Assembly: GCA_963971405.1 (NCBI GenBank)
Contig: OZ020488.1
Coordinates: 31,763,089-31,827,088 of the forward strand
Source of the DNA: Psococerastis gibbosa
Taxonomy: Eukaryota > Arthropoda > Insecta > Psocodea > Psocidae
Direction: 5' to 3'
Length of the DNA: 64,000 nucleotides
Shown here: one piece after another, positions 11,099 through 23,608 of the stretch
Layout: each line of letters opens with the position of its first letter
Position numbering within the stretch: the first letter of the stretch is position 1
The notes under the pieces: generated by a model
Told to the model about the DNA's origin: nothing
The model's database searches: none
Seen by the model: the letters and a program-made list of their open reading frames with translations, nothing else
Made by a program: the position numbers and the translations under genes

Positions 11099-13631
11099 TC
11101 ACGATACTTATCAATTGTCTGGGGGTTAAAAATGTAAACAAACCAATTTTGAATATCACTTTCCATTAAAAAATTGTCTTGTTTACATTTTTAATCACAG
11201 ATTAAGATTAAAAATAATCATAGTAGACCCGCAAGACATAAACTGTACTGTACTGAGGTCTATGGAGACAGTGGGCTAGTGGCGTATTATAATGCATAAT
11301 GACGCTGTACGAAAATTCTCACCTCTTGGCGCCGGGCCCCACATTGTTCTTACTTGTTACAATTGACGATGTAAGGATAGATCCAGGATTTTAGTTGGGG
11401 CGCAACGAGTGGGTCTCTCGAATATTTTTGGCGCAAATTAGCAGGGTTTTACGAATTATAAAATATTGATTTTTATCACTATTGCTGATTGTCATTTGCG
11501 TGTGACCTTACTGGGTTTATTGTGCAAATCCGGTACTGAACCGGTTAGAAGCAATAGCCTATTTATTCGTTTCAGAGGTCATGAGCCGGAAAATGTATAA
11601 CAAAAGAGGGGGCGTGCTGAATTCTCACAGTAGGTACACCTCTTAAGGCCAGCCAAAAAACGAGACAGCATTCTCTTTTGCACTGCATGAAGCAAAGAAA
11701 TTACATACGAAGGGGTTCGGGGGGTGTGGCATATTTCACAGCCCGTAGACACCTATGTGAAATTTACTTCGAAGTTCCACCCACCATTCTTTCAATCACT
11801 CTATGACGCCTAAGCAACGTGAAATAACACGCCTCCCGCTCTATTATTGTCTCCGATGAGGTGACAGGCACCCAAAAACACAACAGGAGACCATACTTGG
11901 AGCAGCTGCAAACCGCAGAATTTGTTGCCCAAGGCAGTATATACGCTCCATCAACCCCTCTTTGATGAAATAGACTGGCGAGAGAGCCGCGGGGTGCCCA
12001 GCGGGGTGGGATATTGGAGACGGCAAACAGAAGTATGCTCGGTTGGTGTCAAATCAAATTATTACTATTATGGGGTGAGCTAGTTGATGCTAAGCGAGGT
12101 GAAAATTATATCCTTTTTGTTCTCTTTTTCAATCTGAATAACTAAACGATAACCTCGGGGGTTTTAAGGGTTGAACTTTGAATTTGAAGTCTAATGGGTT
12201 ACTTCAGTCACTCTTCACAGTGGATTGGATCCGTACCCAGGCAAATATTTAGGGGGAGGGGGGGGGGGGGCTGCACACTTTGGTGTTCTAGCCATGCTGG
12301 CACCATACGATTATTTTGTTCAGATTATTCAAATAGTGTACGTACATTTTTATAAGTTGTAATTATAGACTACAGGCAAGCCTTTAATGGGTGCATGAAA
12401 GTTAATTCCTATGATATATTTTATGTATTGTAATTTTTATATACTGTATAATATTACAGTATTTGCAGTGTTTCCATTGAAATCTAGCAAAAATCGGTAT
12501 TTCTCAGGGTTGCGTTGGCTATAAGGGCTATATAGGTAGACGAGTCTCCCTGCGCCCTTACTCAAAACCCATAATGGTGCCTTTCATAGGACAGACGTTT
12601 TCGGAAGAAAAAAAATCGGGAGAAGGAGAACAGAAAAACTTTCAACCAAATTTGGCGGGAAAAATCAAGATGCAGCCAGCAGCCGTTGTCTGCTCTAACT
12701 TTAACGGAAACTTATAAAACACATTATATTTCGCTAATATAAAACGCCCAGGCTGCGGCGTTCTTCCTGCTTCTGCGTCTGGACGTTGGTCACCGCTCTC
12801 CTGTCCGCGGCATCTTTTCCAGGTGCCCTGCCCACAGAAGCCTGCTTCTTTAGTACTCCGCTAAGTGCTTGGTCCACCATATTATTAAATGATTCCCGTT
12901 ACGAAAAATGTTAGATTGCTTGCGTTCCTTTAATAACTACATTTTAAATAAATGAATAAATAAATAATGACTTTATTATAGCTGAGACATTTACCATTAA
13001 AACTGCTTTACCTTCTGTGATTTGGAATATTGTAAAACCATCTACTGGATCATGCCATTTAAAGGAAAAAAAAAAAAAAACAGAGCAACATATACAGGCA
13101 ACGCAATTTGAAAGAAAATATCACTCTAAACTGGGATTTGGTTTTTCAATGAGTAAATATATTGCATTGAAAAACCGCGTCCCAACTCAGAGTGAAACTT
13201 TCTTCAACTTACGTCGACTGCAGTCTGTCATCGACGGACAACGACAACGAACTCGAAATCATAATAATTGATGCATTGATTGAGGATTGTAAAGACGTTG
13301 ACAACTCGATCAATCTCGTAATCATGCGATGTATGGGCCGACTAGAGTGGGAAGTGGGAAGATAGAATAAGGAACAATAACTTTAAAGTGCAGATGATGG
13401 ATCATAATGCGACAAAGTTGACGAGCAGCCTTGTGAAAAATGTCAGGCCAAGAATGACGGATTGAACAAAGACCGCATTGATAAGTTCATAAAGCAGATG
13501 TTCCATCATCAAGTATCAAGAGATTAATTTTAAGCCTTTTCTTCTGGGAATCCCCGAAGACGCGTCTCTCTTTCTTGAGAACTCACTTTTGCTGTCACGT
13601 GTTGCTTTTTTTTTATTAGTACGTTATATTA
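11099..13631. other. No gene recognised
   Basis: I found no coding motif, RNA gene or complete repeat in this 2.5-kb stretch. An imperfect inverted pair around TGTAAACAA lies near 11125-11195, and a GGGGGAGGGGGG tract at about 12250 resembles eroded MITE sequence. An A run occurs at 13066-13080. Confidence 0.45.
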
Positions 13632-13860
13632 TAAAGAGAGCTTTGTGAGGACGGTGAAAAATTTCGATTCCGAGATTTCATCGGAATTATAAGTTTCGAG
13701 GTCCCAGGAACCCAAAAGAGTGGTTTTGTACGAATTGTCGGTATCTCCATCTTTTCGTCTATTTGCAGGCAAACTACTCGATGGATTTTGATTAAATTTG
13801 GCACATAGACTCACAAAAATCGTATCTAGGGACAATTTTTTATATTTTGGACTAACTCAT
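13632..13860 (-). repeat. 0.87-kb interspersed repeat, old fragment (copy 4)
   Basis: The fragment keeps AGCTTTGTGAGG, TTTCGATTCCGAGATTTCA, GGTCCCAGGAACCC and GCAAACTACTCGATGGATTT in family order, but with many substitutions and no microsatellite. It is the most diverged copy in the window. Confidence 0.65.
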
Positions 13861-14219
13861 ACACATCCCTCAGCAAGAGTCGTGTCCTGGTATTTTGTAC
13901 TTTGTTGTGAGTTTGACTATTGTAAACTGTCAATTGAAAGTTGCATATTTTTACTTACTTTACTTAGGTACTTAATAACATAGTCTGTAAAGTAAACTTA
14001 GTCCTAGGACACAGCCTAAAAATAATACTTCACTTCACATTTTTCCTTGACCAGTAACCCCGGACAAGGTGCATATTGAAAAAACAATTTGTGCTAGTAT
14101 AATAGTATAATTATCACGGTCAAGCTTCCGCTTATCGAGCGATCTTAGTGCAGTTGCGCTGCAAGATATAAAATTTAATTAATAATTAATAATAATAAAT
14201 CAATCAATTCTTTCTTCTT

Positions 14220-14457
14220 TCTTTTCCTTGTCCAGTATTCCCTGGACAAGGAGCATATATTACAAAAATACAATACATAATAATACCATCCCGCATCCCC
14301 AAGCTAGCGCTTATTTGGAACAAAAGACTCATACAGTGCTGCTAAACAAGGCTTAATCATTTATTTTTGTTATTTATTTATAATGTTTATTTTATTTTTA
14401 TATTTATTTTATTTTTACGAGTTATTTTAATGTCAGTGTTTATTATTATTAACTCCC
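14220..14457 (+). repeat. Dispersed 240-bp repeat ending in TAA-rich tail, copy A
   Basis: The block starts CTTTTCCTTGTCCAGT and ends near TTATTATTAACTCCC. It is nearly identical to 60651-60900. An inverted GTCCAGTATTCCCTGGAC core sits at its start. A weaker relative precedes it at about 14034-14160, and another lies at 63163-63262. It may be the 3' tail of a LINE or a SINE, and I cannot assign it. Confidence 0.6.
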
Positions 14458-14494
14458 CTAAATAATCCCCCTCCCTAAATAATAACTCCCCCTA

Positions 14495-14531
<37 letters not shown>

Positions 14532-14550
14532 TCGTCTTTATTAGCAGCGT

Positions 14551-14898
14551 CAGGCCCAGAATTAGGAATAGGCAGAGTATTGGCAGCTGCCTAGGGGCCC
14601 CCACACGAAAGGGGCCCCCACCAAATTAAAAAAAAAAAAACACGAATTTAAAAAGTGGAAAATAAGTAAATTTCTTATAAAAAAATAATCTTAAATTTTT
14701 ATTATTGCGGGAAATTTAGTGTCGTGGCATGTCTATTTAAAATTAAATGTAAGGACAAGTATTATGCTCTTATTTTTATTGTTCCCTCCTTTCCTAATAT
14801 CCTACTATACTCTACATCAGCTGTGCGACAGTGGGGGAAAGCCAATGGAGCTGCTGAAAACTGTGCCTAGGGGCCTCCGAAGCCTAAATCCGGCCCTG
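14551..14898. mobile_element. hAT-like MITE (348 bp) with perfect 8-bp duplication
   Basis: The ends are CAGGCCCAGAATTAGG and CCTAAATCCGGCCCTG. AGCAGCGT is duplicated exactly at 14543-14550 and 14899-14906. The host of the insertion is an older repeat that continues at 14899-14940 and again after the LINE at 18899. A GGGGCCCCCA-rich stretch and an A tract lie inside. There is no coding capacity. Confidence 0.85.
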
Positions 14899-15108
14899 AG
14901 CAGCGTAGTTAGGGCCAACGGCCCTTTCTTACATTAAACTTACACACAAACTTACACTTACATTTAACTATTGATATACCAGGCCTACATTACATTCGAT
15001 TACTTATTACTGTTCATGGCTATCGTAAAATAAATAAGTTAAGTCATTTACAGTCACTCTTTATTTATACCTACTATTAACTATTTTTTTTCCTTCTATT
15101 TTTTAATT

Positions 15109-15480
15109 CTGTAGGTAGGTACTACAATACCAATTTATAGTATGTAATGAATATGAATCCATGATCCAGCCTATACTTTCTTAATTTTTTAATTTCTTTA
15201 TTGTTGTAGATTTAAGACTATGATTTATGTATAAAGCTTGTAGGCTACTTATATTTTTTTCATTAATTCTATTGATTTCATTTCAGCAATATTCTGTAGG
15301 TAAGCATTACAATAGCAATTTATATTATGTAATTAATAAGAATCCATGATGCAGCCTAGGCTTTCATAAAAAAAATAAAAAAAATTCTTTATTTTTTGCA
15401 GATTTGAGGCTATTGTTTATGCATGAAGCTTGTAGGCTACTTATATTTTGTTCGTAAATTCTATTGACTTCTTTTCTGCG
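15109..15480 (+). repeat. Two tandem ~185-bp units in the LINE 5' leader
   Basis: The block beginning CTGTAGGTA at 15109 recurs from 15294. Both copies share AATCCATGATnCAGCC, GCTTGTAGGCTACTTATATTT and a T-rich end, with moderate divergence. Tandem monomers upstream of a LINE ORF recall the promoter monomers of some LINE families. A promoter role is an inference. Confidence 0.65.
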
Positions 15481-15540
15481 ATATTAAGTGACCTTTTTTT
15501 TTTTTTTTAATGAGATCGGTGAATAGTCATTGATCAAAAA

Positions 15541-18533
15541 ATGACAGATGGAATTTTTTTCGGCGACATTGATGATGACAATGAAATTTTAACTACAGAA
15601 AATTGTAATAAGTTAAATTTGAGTTATTTTACCCAAAACCATTTAAAAATCTTCCACATGAACATTAGATCAATCAACAAACACTTTGATGAATTTTTGG
15701 TTTTTTTAAACAGTCTGAATTGCTTGTTTGACGTTATAATATTGAGTGAAACATGGCATGCCGAAGAAAGCGGTAATGTATTTTCCATTCAAGATTATGA
15801 CTCATATTTCAGCCACAATAAGATTAACAAGTGCGATGGGGTGGCAATCTTTACTAGGTCTGTCTTCGACGCCCAAATTTCACTAGCTACTATTGATGGC
15901 TGCAATGCGTCCTCAATTTCTATGAAATTTGTTAATAAGTCCCATAATATTTTAGCTATATATCGACCTCCTTCACAGATTCCCACTAATTTCAATGACT
16001 CACTTGCTCGTTATCTCACAAATACATTGAACCAATTCGACTGTATAACATTAGTTGGCGATATTAACTTAGACACACAGGCAGCACTTCCCTCTAACGA
16101 TATTATTGATTACCTGAGCATTCTATCATCCTGTGGTCTTCATTCAGCAATAAACAAACACACGCGGGTTATGGGTTCCTTAACAACATGCATAGACCAT
16201 ATATATACCAGTGGCGGTACTGAAATAACTGCAGGTCATGTGCTCATTACTTCTATTACAGATCACTACGCAACTGCTTTGACATTGTTTCATGAAGATG
16301 TCCATAATAGTAATAAATAATAATAATAAATAACTGTAAATGAACCTTTATTGAGTCAGATACTTGAATTAGAGTCATGGGACTCGGTTATTAACCACAA
16401 CGATGCCAATGAATGCACAAACAACTTTATAAGTTTGCTTTTAAGTCATATTGCTACTTGTACTAGTATCACCATAACCAGTAATAAGAAAACTAAAATC
16501 AAACCTTGGATTACCAATGGCCTCTTAAATTCTATTAGACAAAGAGATAAATTTTACCAGAAACTAAAAAAGCAACCTAATAACAATATGCTAAGGTTAA
16601 GGTTTAATAACTACCGCAATGTTCTTAAAAACCTCTTAAATATGACAAAAAATGATTATTATAAAGAAAAATTAGCTCTTAATATGAATAACCCCAGGAA
16701 AACATGGGAAGTAATAAATCAAATAACGGATAGTAAATGTAATCATCAAGAAGTTAAAGAAATAACGGATTTTAATGGTGACCTCATCACAAGTAAAAAC
16801 TCAAGAAAGATGGCTGAAACTTTTAACCAATACTTTGTGAAAATCGGTGAGGTTTTGGCTTCCAATTTGGTATATAAAGGTAGGGAACTTGATCATTTAC
16901 ATTCGAACCATAACCCACATTCCATGTTCTTAGCTCCTGTCAGTCTATACGAAACTGAAAAATATATAGCACAACTTAAGAACAAAGCGTCACCGGGGCC
17001 GGACGGGCTATCATCGCGTATTTTAAGACAATTTCGGCATTATCTATCAACACCAATCCAACACATCATTAACGTATGTTTCACTACAGCAACCTTTCCT
17101 GATTGCTGTAAGGTAGCAACTGTAATTCCACTTTTCAAAAAGGGTGATAAAACTAACATGGAAAATTATCGGCCAATATCATTAACACCTATTGTAGGTA
17201 AAATTATTGAAAAAGCTATCAAGGCAAGAATGATTGAGTTTCTTGAGCAAAGCAACTTTTTTGAGGATAACCAATATGGATTTCGATCAGGTAGAAGCAC
17301 TCAAGATGCTATTACTAAACTAACTTCTCTTCTTTATAGTGATATGGACAACGATCTTCATCCTTTATGTATTTTTTTGGACCTGCAGAAAGCCTTTGAT
17401 ACGGTCCCTCATGACATCCTTCTTAAGAAATTAGGCCAAGCGGGACTTAGAGGCCATATATTAACACTTTTGAAATCCTTTTTAGCAGACAGACAGCAAA
17501 ACAAAAAGTCCGACTTATAAGTGAATGTCATGAAGTAATGAGCTCATGTAAGAAAGTAACTATTGGAATCCCACAAGGTACTGTAACTGGGCCATTACTA
17601 TTCCTCATATTTATTAATGATTTGCTTCAAATAGATAACAATTCCACAATTTTAGGGTTTGCCGATGATACTGTTCTATACTGTAATGGAAGATCATGGG
17701 AAGAAACGTATCGCAAAGCTGAAAAACTATTGTCCCCAGTTCAGACGTGGCTTGGAGTGAACCGATTAACCCTAAATGTTGCAAAGACCAAGTACATGTC
17801 CTTCTCACCAACAGTTACTGGTCAGCCGCCGGATTACCTATCACTGAAATTACACTCCAACGATAATTGTATTAGGGATACTTGCACTTGTCACGTAATA
17901 TCGAAAACAAATACCTATTGTTATCTAGGAGTGATTATTGACAATCATCTGAGATGGCATGAACACATAGTTGTTGCATCTAAGCGCGTTAGAAAAACTC
18001 TTTATAAATTCCGTAGCCTTCGACACGTTCTAGATGTATCAACACTAAGACAAGTGTATTATGCCATTGTTCAATCAGTAGCTCAATACAGTATTCTGGC
18101 ATGGGGCGGTACATATGAGATCCACTAGTACCCGTTAGAAATAGCAATGAGAACAGCCATTCGGGTTGCTCTTCGCAAACCCTACCGTTACCATGCTGCG
18201 TCACTTTACAGAGAGTTCAATGTTTACCCCTTAACGCTTCTCTACCCTCAACAACTCCTTCTGTATAGATTAAAACGCCTTGGAACTATAGATGGGCGTT
18301 TAGAATTGGTACAACATGGTGTTAATACCAGACTTGGTGCCGGTTGCAACCTCAAAGCCATTAAACCCAACTTAGAACATTATAAGCATTCCCATATCTA
18401 TATTTCTATTGCCCTTTACAACTTTCTTCCTGAACATATAAAATCAATAACCGTACTCAACCAATTCAAGTCAGCCATTACTAAATTTCTGAAGGAAAAT
18501 TATAGCACAATATTAGCAATAATAAAAATCTAA
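15541..18533 (+). pseudogene. LINE ORF2-type protein: APE endonuclease plus reverse transcriptase, broken
   Basis: The first part (15541-16320, 259 aa) is an apurinic-type endonuclease, with N41, E70 in LSETW, GDINLD at 173-178 and TDH at 240-242. It would nick the target for target-primed reverse transcription. The RT follows, with SPGPDGL, RPISLTPIVGKIIEK, LDLQKAFDTV and the catalytic FADD near 17655-17666. Three kinds of break are visible: consecutive TAA codons at 16318-16329 inside a TAA run between the two domains, a one-base frame change near 17505-17515 in an A-rich tract, and an in-frame TAG at 18126-18128. Between the breaks the motifs are well kept, so loss of function is recent or moderate. 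It cannot make a full protein as it stands. Confidence 0.85.
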
Positions 18534-18910
18534 TAATATACCTACCGTAAAACTTTCTTTTAAAGTTAAACATATTCCCTTAAATTCATAAAATACTTTC
18601 CTTAATTATTACATTGCCATCAATCATCGTTTATAATAAATTAGTTTAACATAAGCATACTTAGTTAATTATATTTAATTTTACTATAAGGTCAGTTTAG
18701 TTTAGTTTAGTTAGAAGTAGTTAGTAGATCACGTAGTGTTAGTTTTTATTCTTAATTCAATAATTTCTATTTTAAATTTCAATAAATTAAGGGTTCAGCG
18801 CGGGTTTTTCCCTTAGAGCCCTTACCATGAAAAAATGTAATAATTGTAAAAATGTATTGTATTGAAGGAAATAAATAAATATTGTATTGTATTGTATATT
18901 ACATTAAACT

Positions 18911-19853
18911 GCATCTTACACTATGCTTTCCTCAAGGCCCCTGTAAGGGGCCATGGACTTACATTGACTAAGTGGTAAGGGTGATTTTGTGTTAACATTA
19001 ATTAGTTTCTGTTGAATATAGGGTGGCTAATCCCTTTGCTAAGTTGCTAATGACCACACGGGTTTTTCCAGTCTGTAGTGTGTATCAAAGTAATGCACTA
19101 GGGCTATTCTTAAACCCATCCCCACCACCAGTACCACCGCCTTATATGCACAATTGCGCAAAGGGACGTGAAGGGAAAATACGATAAATCGATTTGGTGC
19201 CCTGTGATTATAACCGTTTTGTAGGTTTATTATCGCTGGAGTTATAGCCCGATTCTATATCATAAATTTCTTCGGACGCGTTATAAAACCCTAGTCCCAT
19301 TTGCGTGACAGGCCGAGCATTAGGGCCGAGACCTCTTCAATAAATATTTAGACACGTCGTTAAGTCAGGCATTTACAAGCGCACTCTCCCCAGGTACCCG
19401 ACAGGTACCCTCACCAAAATCTTTATCTCTGTCTGACAAGATTTACACTTGCCTCCCATCGTTTGCGTCTTCCGCTGTAATATCTTATTGCGGCTCGTAT
19501 TTTTAAGGTTCCAGGTGCGGAGAATGGAGAAAACTGGTATCTTTCGCCTATCTGGTGTAAGACAAGTTTGTATATTTATTGTGCATAAATCTACTGAATA
19601 GTATTCTCTATCTATCTAGCCAATCTTGCCTATACGTAATCAGTTACTGACCGATAGAAAATATGTTGTCAGGGGGGTTGTCAGAATAGGCTGCAAAAGG
19701 TTAGTGATACTATTTCTCAGGGTGACTTACGAGTACTTTCCAGGGATGTAAACCACTTACGCAAGTTTTGAATTAACTAATAGCCAGCAACTTGTTCATG
19801 TGCTTTGTGATTTCAAAAGTAAAAGGACTACACTCACATGCAAGAAGGCCAGG
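18911..19853. other. Host flank of the LINE; older repeat text, no gene
   Basis: The first 60 or so bases (GCATCTTACAC onward, with CAAGGCCCCTGTAAGGGGCC) continue the older repeat that the LINE and the upstream hAT MITE interrupted. The remainder is unique and no gene is visible. Confidence 0.45.
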
Positions 19854-19861
19854 CCCATACC

Positions 19862-20039
19862 CAAGGCCATGCCCAGGTTACAATTTCGGGGGGGGGGGGG
19901 TCCAACAATTTTTTTAACGTAATTTATTACTGAATTGATGGATAAATTCTTCAAACCATACAGGTTTATATACAAATATTTATTTCGGGTAGGGGGGGGG
20001 GTCCGGACCCCATAGACCGACCCCCTGGGCACGGCCCTG
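19862..20039. mobile_element. Poly-G hAT-like MITE (178 bp)
   Basis: The ends are CAAGGCCATGCCCAGG and CCTGGGCACGGCCCTG. Flanks CCCATACC (19854-19861) and CCCGTACC (20040-20047) form an 8-bp duplication with one difference. Two poly-G tracts lie inside. The truncated relative at 2338 shares the interior. Confidence 0.75.
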
Positions 20040-20047
20040 CCCGTACC

Positions 20048-20635
20048 CATTATTTTTATTTGAGGAGGGCAAGAACGAATAGTAATATTGCCATCAAATC
20101 CAAACACCACGAAAAAAGTTCACGCGGCTTCGCCAACTAAAACATATTGTGTCTGTAACAGTAGGTAACCATTTAATGGTAAACATTTTCAACCCTCCCT
20201 TCTTGAAACATTTCTGGGTAACGTCTTCAAGTGGATATTATGTAAACTTATACTTTAATAATAATAATCATAATAATAATAATAAACGTCTTATATTTAC
20301 GGGGCGAGACTTAAGACTAGAAAGTCTTTTTCTGCCTAACCCACGTCCAAAAACAATTCAATTTCGAAAATGCATACTCTTAACTTAAACAATCTTATTC
20401 TAAAAATGCATAAAAAACTTATTATAAACGTGGTTTTGAAAAGACATACAGTAAATACCTATAGACAAAAACCGTATTCTAATGCTGTTTTGTTCCTAGC
20501 AATTTTTTCAGTGACTGGCCTTTGAAGCCACGAATATTAAATGCGTAGGAAATTTTGCCTTGCTAGAAAAGGTTCAGGGGCGCCATTATCAACTCCTGCC
20601 TCTGGCTTAAAAACCCAAAGCACGGCCCTGAGTAC
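20048..20635. other. No gene recognised
   Basis: The stretch holds an AAT-type microsatellite near 20258-20284 and otherwise unique sequence. I recognise no gene in it. Confidence 0.45.
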
Positions 20636-20948
20636 CAGGGGCGTAAAGTTGGGGGGGGGGGGCACGGTCCAACTTGCCCCCCCAGCTCCTTTTGGGGGGC
20701 TTTGCCCCCCCCCCCCCCCCAGCCTAACACGTGGTTCATACTTCACGGTCCCCTTTGCAGCAATATGAATATAGGCATTCCTTTTTTAGCTTTGTAAAAT
20801 CTACAGCTATACTTTACTACCATTAAAATGCGTAAAACCCTACTATTTGTTTGCTCTTATATTTTCAAATTTTCCTTATCCTGCCTGATGACGTCATAAG
20901 GTCTACTTAGTTTTGCCCCCGCCCTCATTCTAAAACTTTACGCCTCTG
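20636..20948. mobile_element. hAT-like MITE (313 bp)
   Basis: The ends, CAGGGGCGTAAAGTT and AACTTTACGCCTCTG, are inverted repeats with one mismatch. TGAGTAC occurs immediately left (20629-20635) and again three bases beyond the right end (20952-20958), an imperfect duplication. Poly-G and poly-C tracts at 20650 and 20706 form an inverted pair. Confidence 0.65.
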
Positions 20949-21936
20949 CAGTGAGTACAATCCATATACCTAAGATAAAATCGGAATTTTTGGCGGCAGG
21001 TTTCGGACAACGGCATTATAGTGGATTTAGTTTAGTACCTATTGATTATTTGGAAGTAGGCGTAAGTATACGCATACTACATCCATAAAATAAGAATAGC
21101 GTGGCAATTGCCGAACTCTGATTCAGTGTGTGCCATAGGCGGTTCCATTGTGAAGCTGCAATCAGATGTTGTAAAGAATGGAGGCGAAACGTACATCATG
21201 AGCGACTTGGGTGGTCGACCAGCACCAGCGTATACCTTGCTTGTTATTGTCGGCCTGATTCCAAACCATATTCCAACTCTTCGGCGACTTTTACGTGACT
21301 ACTGCATTGTCTTCATATTTTTACGTACCGTACGTGATTACGATATGTAGTTAGATAGGCATCCACTAAATAAGTTTGTATATTTAACCGGCATATACAG
21401 TGTAGTAGCTATCGATACTGTCGGATAGTCCTATTGCACAGTGACAACATCATCCTCCTTAATATATAAAGACTATACTAAAATATGTTTTTTTTTAATT
21501 GGCCCTTGCAAGGGCGAATTGTATAGGCTCCCTGTAGCGGCATGGTTTACTTCATGTTCGCATTTTAGCTGATATTCTTCGCCATAACAAATGAAACTGG
21601 CCAGCATGCCACATGACTTCTTTCTAGGTTGTTCCGTGTTATTATATATGGTTCCTAAATCCTATTGGCGACATTTGTTTTATTTTTTCACTGTTTTGAC
21701 AATGTGGCATGTTTCTTACAACAACAAAAATATATATATATATATTTTAGACGCTATTCTAGGGCTCTTAACTTATATTTTGTCATTTTTTTATTTAAAA
21801 AAATACAAAGGCTTCGTTTAAGGTAAGACTCATTGGTTACATAGAGGGAAGTTAAAATGGCAGATTCGGCAAGTTAAGGCGCCCATTCCACCGAACGGCT
21901 AGTGCTATTTACAAAAACAGTGACGTGGTAGCAGAA
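20949..21936. other. No gene recognised; TA microsatellite
   Basis: A short TA dinucleotide run lies at about 21731-21746. GACGTGGTAGCAGA at 21921-21934 matches the arm of the foldback element at 4518. No coding region is recognised. Confidence 0.45.
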
Positions 21937-22188
21937 ATTCAAGACTTAGGTGGCGTTTCCACCGACCTCGCATTGCAGAATGCAAAAGACATTGACGGAA
22001 ATTAGAATTTTTCTTTTTATAGAAATGTATTAAAATGTTTGTACTTGTGACGACATTTTTTAAATTTAGTTTGCTTGTGATTTTACTGTATGATTATTGA
22101 TCAATTTTAACTATGGCACAGAGGAAAATAAACATTTCCGTCAATTCTGCAATGCGAGGTCGATGGAAACCCCGCCTAAGTCTTGAAT
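21937..22188. mobile_element. Foldback-type MITE with 45-bp inverted termini
   Basis: The ends at 21937-21981 and 22144-22188 are inverted repeats of about 45 bp with few mismatches. They begin ATTCAAGACTTAGG and contain GACCTCGCATTGCAGAAT. The TTAGGTGG/GTTTCC text resembles the ends of the hairpin element at 4518-4652. The interior is AT-rich and has no gene. Confidence 0.7.
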
Positions 22189-22201
22189 AATTTCAGCCGT
22201 A

Positions 22202-22265
22202 GAAGGAATTCATGGATCAACTGAAAGAGGTCGGAGGAGCTCAAACTTATCAACAACTGAGGAGA
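22202..22265 (+). pseudogene. Short RTE-like 3' coding scrap
   Basis: AGAAGGAATTC followed by GGATCAACTGA closely matches the end of the RTE-like fragment at 26619-26680. Only about 60 bases are recognisable. Confidence 0.4.
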
Positions 22266-22485
22266 AAACCGCTGGACTGAGAGAACTGGAGGAGAATATG
22301 TCGGGAGTTGCTGCCAATCAATCGTTGAGATTGCGACCTCAGAAAAAGAACTTTCACACAGCCGCACACAGGGATGTGGAGAAGTTCTTTACCGAAAACG
22401 CAGCACAGTCAGCAGGTCCATTCTGTGGTTGTCCATATGTTATACCTTATGGGAACATGGTATGTACTGTATGAATAGGAACATT

Positions 22486-22659
22486 CAGCCCATTTGGGGG
22501 GAGGGGTAGTTGTGAGCCAGAATAGAATAAACTTATGTAGCCTAGTTTCATTTGAATTATAACGTATTAAATTAACCCACAACAGACTTACTCAATTTTG
22601 TAGGGGCAGCTACCTCCCTCCCCCCCCCTCCCCCGTGTATCCATCCTTGTGTACAAATG
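22486..22659 (+). repeat. Dispersed poly-G/C repeat family T, copy a
   Basis: It shares CAACAGACTTACT, a G-rich block, AGCTACCTCCCTCC-type text and GTGTATCCATCCTTG with copies at 45645-45784 and 59735-59900. The family is unclassified and there is no coding content. Confidence 0.5.
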
Positions 22660-23352
22660 ATTGTACAATAGGATGTAACCTTGAAATGCGTTTTCCGGGG
22701 AATTTATCAATTAATAACATTCTTCTGGATCCATATTTAATATCGGTTTGGCGGTATTATAGCCACAATTTCTCTTACAAACACAGTGATTTTAGCTACC
22801 CGAGTCCAGTATACATACAAACAGCATGATAGACGTTCAATTTCATGCAAACCACGACGCCTCAGGTACTTCATCGCAATCTCCATAAATATTCATCAAA
22901 TTGTGCAATAAATAAAACTTGTTACACTAACGGCGCTACAAGTATACATATAAGACAAGACCAGCCCAGCGTAATTACAAAGAGTGGTCCGAAACCACAG
23001 GTTGCACTGCCCTCCTGTTACTACGCCATAATTTAGCCGTATAATTATGAAATAATAGACTCCCAGCTTATGTGCATCTTAATTCTGATACTGAATCAGC
23101 TGGCCGCTCAACTATGGCCATAATAAGGACTTAATGTTCAGGTATGATATAGGTAATTTGTACTTGTGCAGACTATACTATTAACTTTTGTATCTGTCTA
23201 TCCAAGACGCGTTTCACACGCCCTTTCCTTTGTAGGGGGTGTATCGCGTATGGGACTTCAACTTTCAAGCAGGTTTCTTGGGAATGCATGCCAAAACTAT
23301 TTAGATAACATCAATAATCAAAATTAGAATTAAGGCAGTTCATTAGGGATAC
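22660..23352. other. No gene recognised
   Basis: This is unique sequence. The open frames in it are short and carry no recognisable motif. Confidence 0.45.
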
Positions 23353-23524
23353 CTATGGAGTAGCCAGGATTTTTTCGGGGGGGGGGGGGGGGGGGGGTAA
23401 ACAATTTCATTGGATATTACATATAGTTATTTTTCCTCTCAAAATCCGATTGTATCTAGTATCAAGCCATTTTATTTCCGGGGGGGGGGGTGAACCCCCA
23501 TGAACCCCCTTGGCTACAGCCTTG
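23353..23524. mobile_element. Old copy of the 156-bp poly-G hAT-like MITE
   Basis: GTAGCCAGGATTTTTTCG plus poly-G at the left, CTCTCAAAATCCGATT and TATCAAGCCATTT inside and TTGGCTACAGCCTTG at the right match 50570-50725 in order. The left terminus has decayed and no target duplication is visible. The G tract near 23379 is unusually long. Confidence 0.7.
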
Positions 23525-23608
23525 GTTGAGTAGAGCCAATGAAATATCATCACCAGTGGAAGATATACTGTATGTATATTTTTCTACATTTTTTAATTTC
23601 CTTATCAG

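Larger units (their letters stand above)
14941..18898 (+). mobile_element. CR1/Daphne-like non-LTR retrotransposon (LINE), degenerate
   Basis: A 3.96-kb insertion is flanked by the 12-bp direct repeat TTACATTAAACT (14929-14940 and 18899-18910). It has a roughly 600-bp 5' leader with a tandem duplication, then endonuclease and reverse transcriptase coding sequence (15541-18533) and a 3' end of ATTGT pentamers rather than poly(A). Such short-repeat tails and an APE endonuclease without RNase H fit the CR1/L2/Daphne/Crack group. Whether the 5' end is complete cannot be proven from one copy. No ORF1 is seen. Confidence 0.8.
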
